Shown here: piece after piece, positions 34,384 through 43,254 of the stretch
Layout of the letters: each line of letters begins with the position of its first letter
Position numbering within the stretch: position 1 is the first letter of the stretch
Origin: Algoriphagus sp. NG3
Lineage (GTDB): Bacteria > Bacteroidota > Bacteroidia > Cytophagales > Cyclobacteriaceae
Assembly: GCF_034119865.1 (NCBI RefSeq)
Contig: NZ_CP139421.1
Span: 5,186,501-5,250,500, forward strand
Direction of reading: 5' to 3'
DNA length: 64,000 nucleotides
Program-made: the position numbers and the translations under genes
The notes under the pieces: generated by a model
Told to the model about the DNA's origin: nothing
Databases searched by the model: none
What the model saw: the letters and a program-made list of their open reading frames with translations, nothing else

Positions 34384-35276
34384 TGCCCTAGAACTTGCAA
34401 GATCTGGGTGTTTTCCAGAAAGTAATAGATAAAAAAAGCATTCAAGGCCAGAGCTGAGAAATAATTCATTCCCATTGCCCAATGGTAGTTGGCGTATTTG
34501 ACAGGGTTCAACCTGATAAAGCTAAACCAGATCAAAAAGTAAATCATAATCGGCGCCATCGCAGCCAGGAATATCCAGAGGGTCTGGCTCTGGTTACGGG
34601 TCAGGAAGAACCAGGCAAAAGCTGCCCCCGTCACCATAAAAACAATTGCCGAAAAAAGGAAAGTACCTTTTATTCCTAATACCAAGCTAAGCGTGCGGTC
34701 TCCTCTACGGCTGTCTTCACCATGTTGGTAAACCTGTGTAAGCGGATAGTTGCCCCACAACATCAAACTCGTCAGAAGTCCCGGAATCGCCACGTGTGGC
34801 TTAATCAAAACATCCCAGCCCAAATCACTGAGTCCGGCATAGGTCATGGCAAATGTAAAATAGCCCTGAAACAATCCCGCAATAAACCAGCTCCCATAAG
34901 GATATTTCTTGATGCGGATGCCCGGATGTGAATAAGCCATACTTACTAAGCCATAAATGAGGAGCATCAGCGCAAAACTCAGATTTATAGTTCCTGCAAT
35001 TCCTATAGCGATCAGGAAAAACACCAGTGATAGCCAATAAAGGTCTTTGGTGACTTTAGGTGGATGCTTCAGTCCGCCTATACTTTCTTCATCCTTGTCG
35101 AAGTAGCTGTTGTAGCCGTTGCTGGAAGGATAAAGGAAAAGATGAAGGGCGGTGAAAACCCATAGCATTCTCCATTCATTGTGGTTAGGAGTCAATGCCA
35201 GCGCAAAGAAAAACACAGGCATCAAAAAAAATGAGAAAGGAATCCGTAAATGCTGAATGCTGGATGTAGAAATCAT
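34380..35276 (-). CDS. UbiA-family prenyltransferase-like membrane protein
   Basis: A 298-aa protein with about eight hydrophobic helices. The first acidic motif is seen as NGYNSYFDKDEESIGG (about 55-70), with N...D.D residues like the NDxxDxxxD site of UbiA enzymes. The second is HGEDSRRGDRTLS (about 188-200). UbiA enzymes transfer an isoprenyl chain to an aromatic acceptor in the membrane. Here the acceptor could be a product of the divergent type III PKS. The gene lies on the opposite strand from the rest of the cluster, convergent with the oxidoreductase and divergent from the PKS. Confidence 0.78.
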   Translation of the reverse strand: MISTSSIQHLRIPFSFFLMPVFFFALALTPNHNEWRMLWVFTALHLFLYPSSNGYNSYFDKDEESIGGLKHPPKVTKDLYWLSLVFFLIAIGIAGTINLSFALMLLIYGLVSMAYSHPGIRIKKYPYGSWFIAGLFQGYFTFAMTYAGLSDLGWDVLIKPHVAIPGLLTSLMLWGNYPLTQVYQHGEDSRRGDRTLSLVLGIKGTFLFSAIVFMVTGAAFAWFFLTRNQSQTLWIFLAAMAPIMIYFLIWFSFIRLNPVKYANYHWAMGMNYFSALALNAFFIYYFLENTQILQVLGH

Positions 35277-35478
35277 AGATCTAAGCTAGGTTGAGCTGAT
35301 AACTTTTTCCATGCGGACGAGTTATCATGCATTCACCTAATTTAGAAATAAACAATTAACTTGATGTGATGAAATTTTTAATGGGAGAAAGAATTCGGCA
35401 TCGTATTAGGATAAAAATTCCAAGTAGAAATCATCATTCTTCTATGATGCAGGATTTATTGACTCAAAATCCCTCCCT

Positions 35479-36558
35479 ATGGAAATAAGTATAGAAAGTA
35501 TTGGAGTAGCTAATCCTGGCAAGCCGATAAAACAGTCTCAGATTGCCCATTTTATGCAACAAGCGCATCAAGTGGATGAGCGAGAAGCTAGGAAGCTGAA
35601 ATTTTTATATAGAAAATCAGGTATTTCTTTTCGCTATAGTGTTTTGGATGATTTTGAAAAATCTGATAGTAAGGATTTTACTTTTTTTCCTAAATCCGCG
35701 GATTTTGAACCATTCCCCGGGACTAAAGCCAGGATGGAGATTTTCCGTAAAACTGCCCCTGTGCTCTGTGTGGAGGCTATAAATAATTGCTTAGCTAAAA
35801 CCGAGACAAAGGCCTCAGAAATCACACACCTTATTTTGGTTTCCTGTACAGGGATGGTCGCACCGGGGGTAGAGTTGGAGCTGATGAAACTCCTTGGTCT
35901 TAAAGATTCTGTGGAGCGATATTGCATACATTTCATGGGGTGTTATGCTGCATTTACGGGATTGAAGTTGGCAGATAAGATCCTGAAAGCAGAGCCTGAT
36001 GCTAAGGTCATGCTGATCACAGTGGAGCTGTGTACGCTGCATTTCCAAAAAGAATATGTTGAAGATAACATTCTTGCCAATTCACTTTTTGGGGATGGTG
36101 CTGCCGCAGCGTTGATCAGGAATACTGATTCGGGATTGAAGATCAAATCGTACCTGAGCCAGGTGATCAGGGAAGGAGAAGAGGATATGGCTTGGGGAAT
36201 CGGTGATTTTGGATTTGAAATGCGTCTGAGCAAGTATATTCCTATACTTTTGGATCAGGGGATCAACCGATTAATAGAGAAATTTGAGCAAAAATTCAAG
36301 TTGTCCTCTCTAGAGCATTTTGCCATCCATCCGGGAGGAAAGCAGATTCTTCAGAAGGTTCAAGAGGTATTCGGTTTGCCTGAGTCCATAAATACCCATG
36401 CGCTGGCAATATTGGATAAATTTGGCAATATGTCTTCTGCTACCATACTGTTTGTGCTGGAGCGGATGATGCATGATGAGCATATCCATGGAGAGATTCT
36501 TTCCATGGGCTTTGGGCCTGGTTTGACTTTGGAAACCTTACTGTTAGATAAGAAATGA
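35479..36558 (+). CDS. Type III polyketide synthase (chalcone/stilbene synthase-like)
   Basis: A 359-aa thiolase-fold enzyme that condenses malonyl-CoA onto an acyl starter, typically giving alkylresorcinols, alkylpyrones or related phenols. The catalytic triad is visible: Cys155 in HFMGCYAAF, His284 in FAIHPGG and Asn317 in FGNMSS. Other marks are SCTGMVAPGVE (122-132) and GFGPGLTLE (344-352). Length is normal. Its stop overlaps the start of a methyltransferase gene by 4 nt. The starter unit (fatty acyl or other) cannot be decided from sequence. Confidence 0.92.
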   Translation: MEISIESIGVANPGKPIKQSQIAHFMQQAHQVDEREARKLKFLYRKSGISFRYSVLDDFEKSDSKDFTFFPKSADFEPFPGTKARMEIFRKTAPVLCVEAINNCLAKTETKASEITHLILVSCTGMVAPGVELELMKLLGLKDSVERYCIHFMGCYAAFTGLKLADKILKAEPDAKVMLITVELCTLHFQKEYVEDNILANSLFGDGAAAALIRNTDSGLKIKSYLSQVIREGEEDMAWGIGDFGFEMRLSKYIPILLDQGINRLIEKFEQKFKLSSLEHFAIHPGGKQILQKVQEVFGLPESINTHALAILDKFGNMSSATILFVLERMMHDEHIHGEILSMGFGPGLTLETLLLDKK

Positions 36559-37259
36559 GACTTTTTGCGCAGCGAAGTAAGGATAAAGAACTGATGGATG
36601 ACCTCAATTGCTCGGGAGAGGAATTAGTGCAGACTTTGCGAGAGCTAAGGACAATAAACCGATGGCTGGGTGGAAATTATGTGACCACTAATGGTCTGGC
36701 GAAAATCATCAAGAAACATCCCCGAAATTCCTTCCTCGTCGCTGACATTGGCTGTGGTGGAGGTGATATGATCCGTGTTATGGATGATTGGTCAAAAAGT
36801 AAAAAAAAAGCCCTTAACTTTGTAGGAATCGATGCCAACAAAAACATTATAGACTTGGCGGCAGTTAGATTGGCTGACATCCCCCGGGTTGCCTGGAAAG
36901 TAGGGAATGTTTTTGATGGAGAATTCTCCGAAGAAAAAGTGGATATTTCTACTTGTACGCTCTTTACACATCATTTTACCGATAGCGAATTAGTCGGACT
37001 TTTGAAATCTCTCAGAGCTAAATCAAGACTGGGGATTGTGATCAATGACCTTCACAGGCATTGGTTCGCATACTATAGTATACTAGTTCTCACTAAGCTG
37101 TTCAGTAAATCGAAAATGGTGCAAAACGATGCCTCATTATCAGTGTTAAGGAGCTTTACTAAAATCGAATGGACCAAAATACTCCATTCTGCTGGGTTTG
37201 AAAATTTTGAGATTAGCTGGCATTGGGCATTTCGCTGGCAAGTGACAATTATATTTTAG
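36555..37259 (+). CDS. SAM-dependent methyltransferase of the PKS cluster
   Basis: A 234-aa class I methyltransferase: SAM motif VADIGCGGGD (62-71), an acidic motif near NFVGIDANKNI (about 88-98), and a post-motif segment IVINDLHRHWFAYYS. Translation is coupled to the PKS by a 4-nt ATGA overlap, so it likely methylates the polyketide product (C- or O-methylation of a resorcinol or quinol ring). Streptomyces alkylresorcinol pathways pair a type III PKS with a methyltransferase and a flavin hydroxylase in the same way. Confidence 0.8.
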   Translation: MRLFAQRSKDKELMDDLNCSGEELVQTLRELRTINRWLGGNYVTTNGLAKIIKKHPRNSFLVADIGCGGGDMIRVMDDWSKSKKKALNFVGIDANKNIIDLAAVRLADIPRVAWKVGNVFDGEFSEEKVDISTCTLFTHHFTDSELVGLLKSLRAKSRLGIVINDLHRHWFAYYSILVLTKLFSKSKMVQNDASLSVLRSFTKIEWTKILHSAGFENFEISWHWAFRWQVTIIF

Positions 37260-37285
37260 AAAGTTAATAACCAAAACAAAGTATC

Positions 37286-38143
37286 ATGGAATTTTCTCAG
37301 GAAACAGTAAATGCATTTTATGAACGAGCAATTGACTTGGCATATTTAGTCGTTCCAAGAATCATATTTGCTGTCATTTTTTACCTAGTAGGTAAATTTA
37401 TTATCAAAAGCCTGTTAAGGGGCATGAAAAATCTTTTGGAGAAAAGGGAGAGTAACCCCTCACTAAATGATTTTCTGTTTGGTTTCGTAAAAGTTGTACT
37501 ATTCATCACCTTATTCATGGGAGTGGCCAGCATTTTAGGGGCGCCTCTAGGCTCTGCGGTGGCTATATTTGGAGCTGCAGGTTTGGCTATTGGCCTGGCA
37601 CTGCAGGGATCCCTATCCAATTTTGCAGGTGGGATACTGATACTAGGCTTCAAACCTTTTGAAGTAGGCAATGTCATCGTGGCCCAGGGGCATACTGGGA
37701 CAGTGGCCAAGATTCAGATTTTGTATACGCACCTAATGACTTTCGATAATAGAGAAGTCGTTATTCCAAACGGAAGCCTTGCCAACTCTGATATAATAAA
37801 TATGAGTACTCAGCCAACCAGAAGAACAGAACTCAATGTAGGAGTGGCTTATGGAACTAATATCAAACAGGCAAAAGAAATCATCAAAAATATATTTGAA
37901 AATGATCCTCGTGCGCTTAAAGAGCCTGCTCCTTTTGTCGCCTTGAGTAATTTTGGAGATAGTTCATTGGATCTCGTGGTACGGGTGTGGGCCAAATCGG
38001 GGGACTTATGGCCAATGCACTTTGATGCGATGGAATCAATAAATTCCGAATTTGAGAAGCATGGTATAGAAATCCCTTTCCCTCAACGTGTGGTTCATCA
38101 GATAAAAGAAGAAGCCGCAGGAGAAGAAGCTAAACAGGATTAA
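37286..38143 (+). CDS. MscS-family mechanosensitive channel
   Basis: A 285-aa inner-membrane channel releasing solutes on osmotic downshock. Three membrane helices lie in the first ~130 residues. TM3 contains GAAGLAIGLALQGSLSNFAGG (in part), the glycine/alanine-rich pore helix that defines MscS. The beta domain follows with FKPFEVGNVIV and GTVAKIQILYTHLMTFDNREVVIPNG (in part), then the C-terminal alpha/beta domain. Length equals that of E. coli MscS (286 aa). It is 26 nt after the methyltransferase, so readthrough from the PKS cluster is possible. Confidence 0.93.
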   Translation: MEFSQETVNAFYERAIDLAYLVVPRIIFAVIFYLVGKFIIKSLLRGMKNLLEKRESNPSLNDFLFGFVKVVLFITLFMGVASILGAPLGSAVAIFGAAGLAIGLALQGSLSNFAGGILILGFKPFEVGNVIVAQGHTGTVAKIQILYTHLMTFDNREVVIPNGSLANSDIINMSTQPTRRTELNVGVAYGTNIKQAKEIIKNIFENDPRALKEPAPFVALSNFGDSSLDLVVRVWAKSGDLWPMHFDAMESINSEFEKHGIEIPFPQRVVHQIKEEAAGEEAKQD

Positions 38144-38436
38144 AACAGTAATCCTCAAGACAAAAAGGAGGCTGTCCCATAACAAGAAAACTTACTTATG
38201 ACAGCCTCTTTGTATGCGCTAAACCTGCCAGGTTTTCCTGTTGGGAGCGAGAAATACAGATGATTCAAAAAAGCCAGAAAATGTAAACCTGGCAGGTTTT
38301 TCTGGAGCTTACAAATCCCCCTGCCCCCTTTGATCATAGCTGTATTCCAAAAGAAAACCAAAGGCAAAGGGGGATTTGGCAAGTGCTCCCTCTGAAACCT
38401 ATATCAATTTGTTGAGCAAGGAATAATTTTCACCAG

Positions 38437-38503
38437 ACGTTCCTACGGAACCAACATAAATCCCTGTATTCCTACATCTACCGACCATACGTTCCTACGG
38501 AAC
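38437..38503 (+). repeat. Twin GTTCC-TAC-GGAAC mini-palindromes
   Basis: Two identical copies of ACGTTCCTACGGAAC, 52 bp apart, each a 5-bp stem with a 3-nt loop. The sequence between includes CTACCGACCATACG. This resembles the palindromes at 57.6-57.9 kb, which also follow a TACCGA-type segment. Confidence 0.6.
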
Positions 38504-38517
38504 GGGACGTGATAAAA

Positions 38518-38548
38518 TTAACCACAGGGATCACAGAGGAGGGCGCAG
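38518..38548 (+). repeat. ACCAC/AGAG dispersed repeat, copy 2
   Basis: TTAACCACAGGGATCACAGA followed by GGAGGGCGCAG. Inverted relative to the copies at 15217 and 52821. Confidence 0.5.
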
Positions 38549-38667
38549 TCATCAGTGGGCAGAAGAGGGAAGTCAGAAGGCTAAAGTCTGAAATTTGTAG
38601 GATTCAAACTGCAAAAAAAACGACTACCTTGAAAGATAGCCGTTTTGATTTTTTTCCAATGCGTGAA

Positions 38668-39495
38668 TCAGTCCAGGGTTACCTGCTTAGAGCCGGTCGG
38701 GTAGAAGACTGTGGCCATTTTATCGCAAGTGCCGTCCCCATAGTCCACCGAAGCTTCAATTTCATTGAACTGAAACGATACGATTCCTGATAGAGGTGTG
38801 GAAACACCGGTTTCCAAACAGCTTCTAGTATAAATCAACGCTTCTGTAACTGAAGAAGTGTAGTCTAATCCGCTGCGGCTTGTTCCTGAGGCACTTCCGG
38901 TGATAGATACTTCGTAGTTTCCTTGTGTGCCAAGGTTGATTTTTCGAAGCTGTTCGCTAGACACCGTTACGGAAGAGCCATCAGCCCAGGTCACTTTTCC
39001 ATTTTGAATGGTAACTTCTAGGGTGATTGCGTTTGTTTCTATATCTACTTCTTTATTGGTGATAGTCCGTGTGCCTTCCACTTTTTTTCCATCCACTTCA
39101 TATCCGTCAAATGTTGTAATGATCTTGGCACCAGGGAATAACAGGTGGGCAGTATAGGTTAGGTTAATGATTCCTTTTCTAGTGACTCCATTACTATTGG
39201 TACAGCCTTCGCCGAAATCAACAGTGATTTTCTTAGATTCTTCATCAATTGTAATCACAGCGCTTTCACAAATACTCCCTGTGGGAATATCCACTGCGGT
39301 TCTTGCACTAAGCCCTGAATTACTCAGAACTTTGAGGGTGAGATTGTCAAGGTCTTCAAAGACTATGGAAGCTTCCGCATCCTCTTCGACGATTGTATAG
39401 TTTGGCTCCGAAGGGTCATCATTAAAGTCGCAGCTCGCGACAAGCATACCAGTTAGTACAAGTAATACCAGTGGGGTGTTCAATAGTTTTTTCAT
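38668..39495 (-). CDS. Lipoprotein of unknown function
   Basis: A 275-aa protein with lipobox MLVASC (Cys22). The mature part is beta-rich, with a repeating plan of Thr/Ser-rich strands: SAVITIDEESKKITVDFGEGC (in part), GIINLTYTAHLLFPGAKIITTFDG (in part), EVTIQNGKVTWADGSSVTVSSEQL (in part). It carries several Cys that could pair. I do not recognise a domain family. A beta-sandwich or jelly-roll surface protein is plausible. It diverges from the MutS-like gene and is followed by the repeat-rich region. Confidence 0.55.
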   Translation of the reverse strand: MKKLLNTPLVLLVLTGMLVASCDFNDDPSEPNYTIVEEDAEASIVFEDLDNLTLKVLSNSGLSARTAVDIPTGSICESAVITIDEESKKITVDFGEGCTNSNGVTRKGIINLTYTAHLLFPGAKIITTFDGYEVDGKKVEGTRTITNKEVDIETNAITLEVTIQNGKVTWADGSSVTVSSEQLRKINLGTQGNYEVSITGSASGTSRSGLDYTSSVTEALIYTRSCLETGVSTPLSGIVSFQFNEIEASVDYGDGTCDKMATVFYPTGSKQVTLD

Positions 39496-39649
39496 TGAGT
39501 AGGTTAGTTGTTGATCGGTTAGTTTATTTTGTGTTTATGCTGATGTGATTTTTGGGAGATAAATGTCAACATCAGCGTTGGAATTTGAATAAGTGGCAAT
39601 GATTGCGCCAATTTGATTAGTTAGCTAGGTGCAATCCCTATCTTTGGGC

Positions 39650-41419
39650 ATGAAAGGATTTGATTTCGGGAATTCTAATCTCCTAGAGAAGCTTAAAGCG
39701 GTTAAAAATAAGGCAGGTACACTATCTTTTTTGCGTTTGATAGTATTCGTGGTTATGGGAGGGCTATTTGTTCTGTCGGTTTCAGATAGTCCTATATGGA
39801 TCTTTTTTTTCGTGATTGCAGTGGTTGCTTTCATTGGATTGATTAAAAAATATAATTACCATAAAGATCAGGAAGCCATTTATGTAGCCTTGGATCACAT
39901 AAACGTATTCAGAGAAAAGCGGGTGTCTAGACAGCTAAAAGATCTTGAGCCCGGAGAAGAATATCAGGAGAAAAACCATCCTTTCTCAAACGACCTGGAT
40001 TTGTTTGGCCACCATTCTCTTTTTCAGCTAGTGAACCATACGGTGTCCCAGAAAGGCAGTGATGCCTTGGCGGCTGGGATAAAATCAGATTTTGACCTGA
40101 AAAAGGCTTCTGCGTATCGGAAGGCTATTGCAGAGTTGGCTACAATCCCACATTTTTTGCATGCCATGGAGAGCATTGGGATTGCCTTCCACAATGATGA
40201 AAAATCAGATGCTGGCTGGATTACCTGGCTACATGAAGAGGAAAGGGGCAATAAGGTGATATCTGCGGGAGCTTTCCTGGGACCCGCAGGGGGGCTTACA
40301 CTTGCACTACTCACTTATTTGGGAATCGTCCCCGGAGCATTATTTGGAATCTGGATACTCATCGGGATGTTTTTTTTAAGTATGGTTTTTTGGCGATTGA
40401 AAAAAGCAGGGGAATCCATTCCGAACCGCAATCAGCTAAAAACCTATCGTTACTGGCTGGCTATTTTGGAAAAGCAGCAATTCAAATCCCCACTTTTAAT
40501 AGAGAGACAATCACCCTTTCTTACCAAAGGGGTAGAAGCTTCCAAGCTGTTTGATCAACTGGATAGTCTGGGGTTGTGGATACAAAACCGGATGAATTTA
40601 TTGTATATCCCATTGAATCTCATTTTCTGGACAGATATGTTTCTGTACTTGAGATTAGTTGCCTGGAAAAGAGAATATGCCAATCTGGTAGCTGATTTTC
40701 CGGCTCACTTGGTGCAGTGGGAAGTTTTGGTGTCCTTGGGTGCCTTTGAAAACGAAGTGGGTGGAAAAGGGGCTGTCATACCCGTGAGTCGTGGATTGTA
40801 TGGTAAGGAAGTGTCTCATCCCTTGCTTTCCCCAGAAGTGGCTGTGCCCAACGATTTCAAAATTGATGAAGAGCGGGGGATTATTCTGTTGACCGGCGCA
40901 AATATGAGTGGAAAAACCACCTTTATGCGAACGCTGGGCATCAATTGTGTGTTGGTCAATCTAGGTTTAAGCCCTTTCGCCAAGGAATTTGGATTTTCTG
41001 AGTTCCAGTTATACACAAGTATGAGAAATACCGATAATCTCGGAGAAAGCGTCAGTTCCTTTTATGCTGAGCTCAGCAGGATCAAATTGCTGATAGACAG
41101 AATCGAAAAGGGGGAAGAGATTTTCTTTCTTCTTGATGAGATCTTGAAGGGAACCAATACCGTGGATAGGATTGCGGGTTCCGAAGCACTGATACGTCAG
41201 GTGGCGAATTCCAATGCCTATGGGATTATTAGTACACATGATATAGAACTTGCAGAATTGGAGAATAAAATGGGTGTAGTACTTAATTTTAGTTTTCATT
41301 CTGAAATCCATGATCAGAATATTGATTTTGATTATAAACTAAAACAGGGGGCATGCCCTAGTTTCAATGCACATAAACTTATGGAATTAATGGGCATTCG
41401 CTTCGGGCAAGAGAAGTGA
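39650..41419 (+). CDS. Membrane-anchored MutS-like ATPase
   Basis: A roughly 590-aa protein with a MutS-type ATPase at its C-terminus: Walker A LTGANMSGKTTFMR (about 412-425), LGESVSSFYAELSRI, Walker B FFLLDEILKGTNTVDR and the His switch region ISTHDIEL. The N-terminal half instead has hydrophobic helices (about 22-58, 205-250 and 315-335), so it seems membrane-bound and has no mismatch-recognition domain. Related Bacteroidota proteins are annotated as MutS-like but are uncharacterised. ATG at 39650 is preferred; an in-frame GTG at 39629 would add seven residues. purK follows 40 nt later. Confidence 0.8.
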   Translation: MKGFDFGNSNLLEKLKAVKNKAGTLSFLRLIVFVVMGGLFVLSVSDSPIWIFFFVIAVVAFIGLIKKYNYHKDQEAIYVALDHINVFREKRVSRQLKDLEPGEEYQEKNHPFSNDLDLFGHHSLFQLVNHTVSQKGSDALAAGIKSDFDLKKASAYRKAIAELATIPHFLHAMESIGIAFHNDEKSDAGWITWLHEEERGNKVISAGAFLGPAGGLTLALLTYLGIVPGALFGIWILIGMFFLSMVFWRLKKAGESIPNRNQLKTYRYWLAILEKQQFKSPLLIERQSPFLTKGVEASKLFDQLDSLGLWIQNRMNLLYIPLNLIFWTDMFLYLRLVAWKREYANLVADFPAHLVQWEVLVSLGAFENEVGGKGAVIPVSRGLYGKEVSHPLLSPEVAVPNDFKIDEERGIILLTGANMSGKTTFMRTLGINCVLVNLGLSPFAKEFGFSEFQLYTSMRNTDNLGESVSSFYAELSRIKLLIDRIEKGEEIFFLLDEILKGTNTVDRIAGSEALIRQVANSNAYGIISTHDIELAELENKMGVVLNFSFHSEIHDQNIDFDYKLKQGACPSFNAHKLMELMGIRFGQEK

Positions 41420-41459
41420 TCTGTTCATCATTTATCCAACTATTGATTTCAATTTAACT

Positions 41460-42605
41460 ATGGCTATACCATCGCAATCCCCCATTTTGGGTGTCCTCGG
41501 AGGAGGTCAGTTGGGCCGAATGCTTATCCAGTCGGCGATCAATTACAATCAAGATATCCACATTCTGGATCCCGATCCAAATGCGCCCTGCAAAGATCTG
41601 GCACAGCGTTTTACCGTGGGCTCACTCAAGGATTTTGATACTGTTTATGCCTTTGGGCATGCTTGTGACGTCATTACTGTCGAGATAGAAAGTGTTAATA
41701 CAGAGGCTCTTGAGAAATTGCAGCGGGAAGGAAAGAAAGTTTATCCACAACCGGATATTTTGAGCTTGATTAAGGACAAGCGTAAGCAAAAGCAGTTTTA
41801 TAGATTGCACGGGATTCCTACTGCTGACTTCATTTTGACAGCAGATAAGGATGAGGTTATCCACAATTCTGCTTTTCTGCCGGCAGTGAATAAATTAGGA
41901 AAGGAAGGCTATGATGGCAGAGGGGTTCGGGTGTTGAGAACTGAAGCTGATTTGGATAATGCATTTGATGCTCCGGGGCTGTTGGAGAAATTGATTGATT
42001 TCGATAAGGAGATAGCAGTGACTGTAGCAAGAAATGAATCAGGGGATTTGATCGCTTATCCTGCAGTAGAGTGTTCTTTTCATCCTACCGCCAATCTCGT
42101 GGAGTTTCTTTTTGCCCCGGCCGAGATCTCCGAAGAAGTGGCCGCCAAAGCGGAAAAAATCGCCAAGGACGTGATGCTGAAACTAGGAATGGTGGGCATA
42201 CTGGCTGTGGAGATGTTTGTGACCAAAGAAGGGGAAGTTCTGGTAAACGAAATAGCTCCACGGCCGCATAATAGCGGGCATCATACGATAGAGGCCAATT
42301 ACACCTCCCAGTTTGAGCAGCATTTAAGGTCGGTAATGAACTGGCCTCTTGGAAACCCGGACCTGAGATGCCCGGCAGCCATGATCAATTTGCTGGGGGA
42401 AGATGGATATGAGGGACTCGTCTTGGTGGAAGGACGGGATGAGGCTATAGCCGAACAGGGCGTATATATTCACCTGTACGGGAAAAAATTCACAAAACCA
42501 TTAAGAAAGATGGGGCATGTTACGATATTGTCAAATACTGTTTCCGGATTGAAAGAAAAAGCACTCCGAATTAAAGAGTTAATTAAAATTAAATCCATAT
42601 CATGA
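41460..42605 (+). CDS. purK: 5-(carboxyamino)imidazole ribonucleotide synthase
   Basis: An ATP-grasp enzyme that carboxylates AIR to N5-CAIR in purine synthesis, using ATP and bicarbonate. The 381-aa protein shows the N-terminal ILGVLGGGQLGRML (about 8-21), KLGKEGYDGRGVRVLR (about 142-157) in the ATP-grasp fold, EKLIDFDKEIAVTVARN, and EIAPRPHNSGHHTIEA near 265-280, the standard PurK catalytic segment. Its stop overlaps the purE start by 4 nt, so the two-step pathway is translated together. Length is normal. Confidence 0.95.
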   Translation: MAIPSQSPILGVLGGGQLGRMLIQSAINYNQDIHILDPDPNAPCKDLAQRFTVGSLKDFDTVYAFGHACDVITVEIESVNTEALEKLQREGKKVYPQPDILSLIKDKRKQKQFYRLHGIPTADFILTADKDEVIHNSAFLPAVNKLGKEGYDGRGVRVLRTEADLDNAFDAPGLLEKLIDFDKEIAVTVARNESGDLIAYPAVECSFHPTANLVEFLFAPAEISEEVAAKAEKIAKDVMLKLGMVGILAVEMFVTKEGEVLVNEIAPRPHNSGHHTIEANYTSQFEQHLRSVMNWPLGNPDLRCPAAMINLLGEDGYEGLVLVEGRDEAIAEQGVYIHLYGKKFTKPLRKMGHVTILSNTVSGLKEKALRIKELIKIKSIS

Positions 42606-43117
42606 ATCCACAAGTAGGGGTAATAATGGGCAGCCAATCGGATCTTCCGATCATGGCCGAAGCCGCAGAAATGCTGGAACAACTGGGCGTAAGCTACGAA
42701 TTGACGGTAGTATCTGCCCACCGGACTCCTGAGCGGATGATAGATTATGCGCATTCGGCACGTGAAAGGGGGATCAAAGTGATCATAGCAGGAGCAGGAG
42801 GAGCAGCTCACCTACCTGGAATGGTGGCTTCTATGACCAGTCTTCCGGTGATCGGGGTGCCTATCAAAAGTTCTAATTCCATCGATGGATGGGATAGCAT
42901 ACTCTCTATTTTGCAGATGCCTGGTGGTATCCCTGTAGCTACAGTAGCGCTGAATGGAGGTAAAAACGCCGGGATTCTGGCGGCATCGATTGTAGGCTCT
43001 TTCGATCCTCAAGTAGGAGAAAGACTGGATGCTTATAAAAGGACGCTGAAAGAAAAAGTAGAGGAATCTGCCGCCCAGATTGAGTCCAGGGGGTGGAAAG
43101 AGATACTTAAGAAATAA
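42602..43117 (+). CDS. purE: N5-carboxyaminoimidazole ribonucleotide mutase
   Basis: Converts N5-CAIR to CAIR, the step following PurK. The 171-aa class I PurE shows VGVIMGSQSDLPIMAEA (about 5-21), VSAHRTPERM (about 38-47) and AGAGGAAHLPGMVAS (about 66-80), the conserved substrate-binding loops. The start codon overlaps the purK stop (ATGA). A nested inverted repeat follows the stop and can act as terminator. Length is typical of the bacterial enzyme. Confidence 0.96.
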   Translation: MNPQVGVIMGSQSDLPIMAEAAEMLEQLGVSYELTVVSAHRTPERMIDYAHSARERGIKVIIAGAGGAAHLPGMVASMTSLPVIGVPIKSSNSIDGWDSILSILQMPGGIPVATVALNGGKNAGILAASIVGSFDPQVGERLDAYKRTLKEKVEESAAQIESRGWKEILKK

Positions 43118-43121
43118 AAAG

Positions 43122-43242
43122 AAGGAGACTGTCTTAAACTAAGTGGTCGTTTTTGTCAGGCTGAGCGAAGTCTTTAATGAGTTGATTAAGCCCATTTCGA
43201 CTTCGCTCAATGTGACAATTATAAGTTATGAGACAGTCTTCT
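43122..43242. repeat. Nested inverted repeat behind purE
   Basis: An outer stem GGAGACTGTCTTA... with ...GAGACAGTCTTC (43124-43243) encloses an inner stem TGTCAGGCTGAGCGAAGTC (43154-43172) with GACTTCGCTCAATGTGACA (43199-43217). It resembles common Bacteroidota intergenic repeats with GCTGAGCGAAGTC and may double as the purKE terminator. Confidence 0.65.
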
Positions 43243-43254
43243 TAAAGTTTTACC

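Larger units (their letters stand above)
38144..38667. repeat. Repeat-rich intergenic region
   Basis: No credible gene. It holds an inverted repeat behind mscS (GAGGCTGTC with GACAGCCTC, 38171-38207, likely terminator), a pair of AACCTGCCAGGTT/AACCTGGCAGGTT units (38221-38236 and 38284-38300), two identical 15-mers ACGTTCCTACGGAAC (38437-38451 and 38489-38503), and an ACCAC/AGAG repeat at 38518-38548. Confidence 0.6.

Noticed and set aside
38509..38790. Short open frame at the end of the repeat-rich region
   Set aside because: Spans a dispersed repeat and runs into the lipoprotein gene on the other strand.
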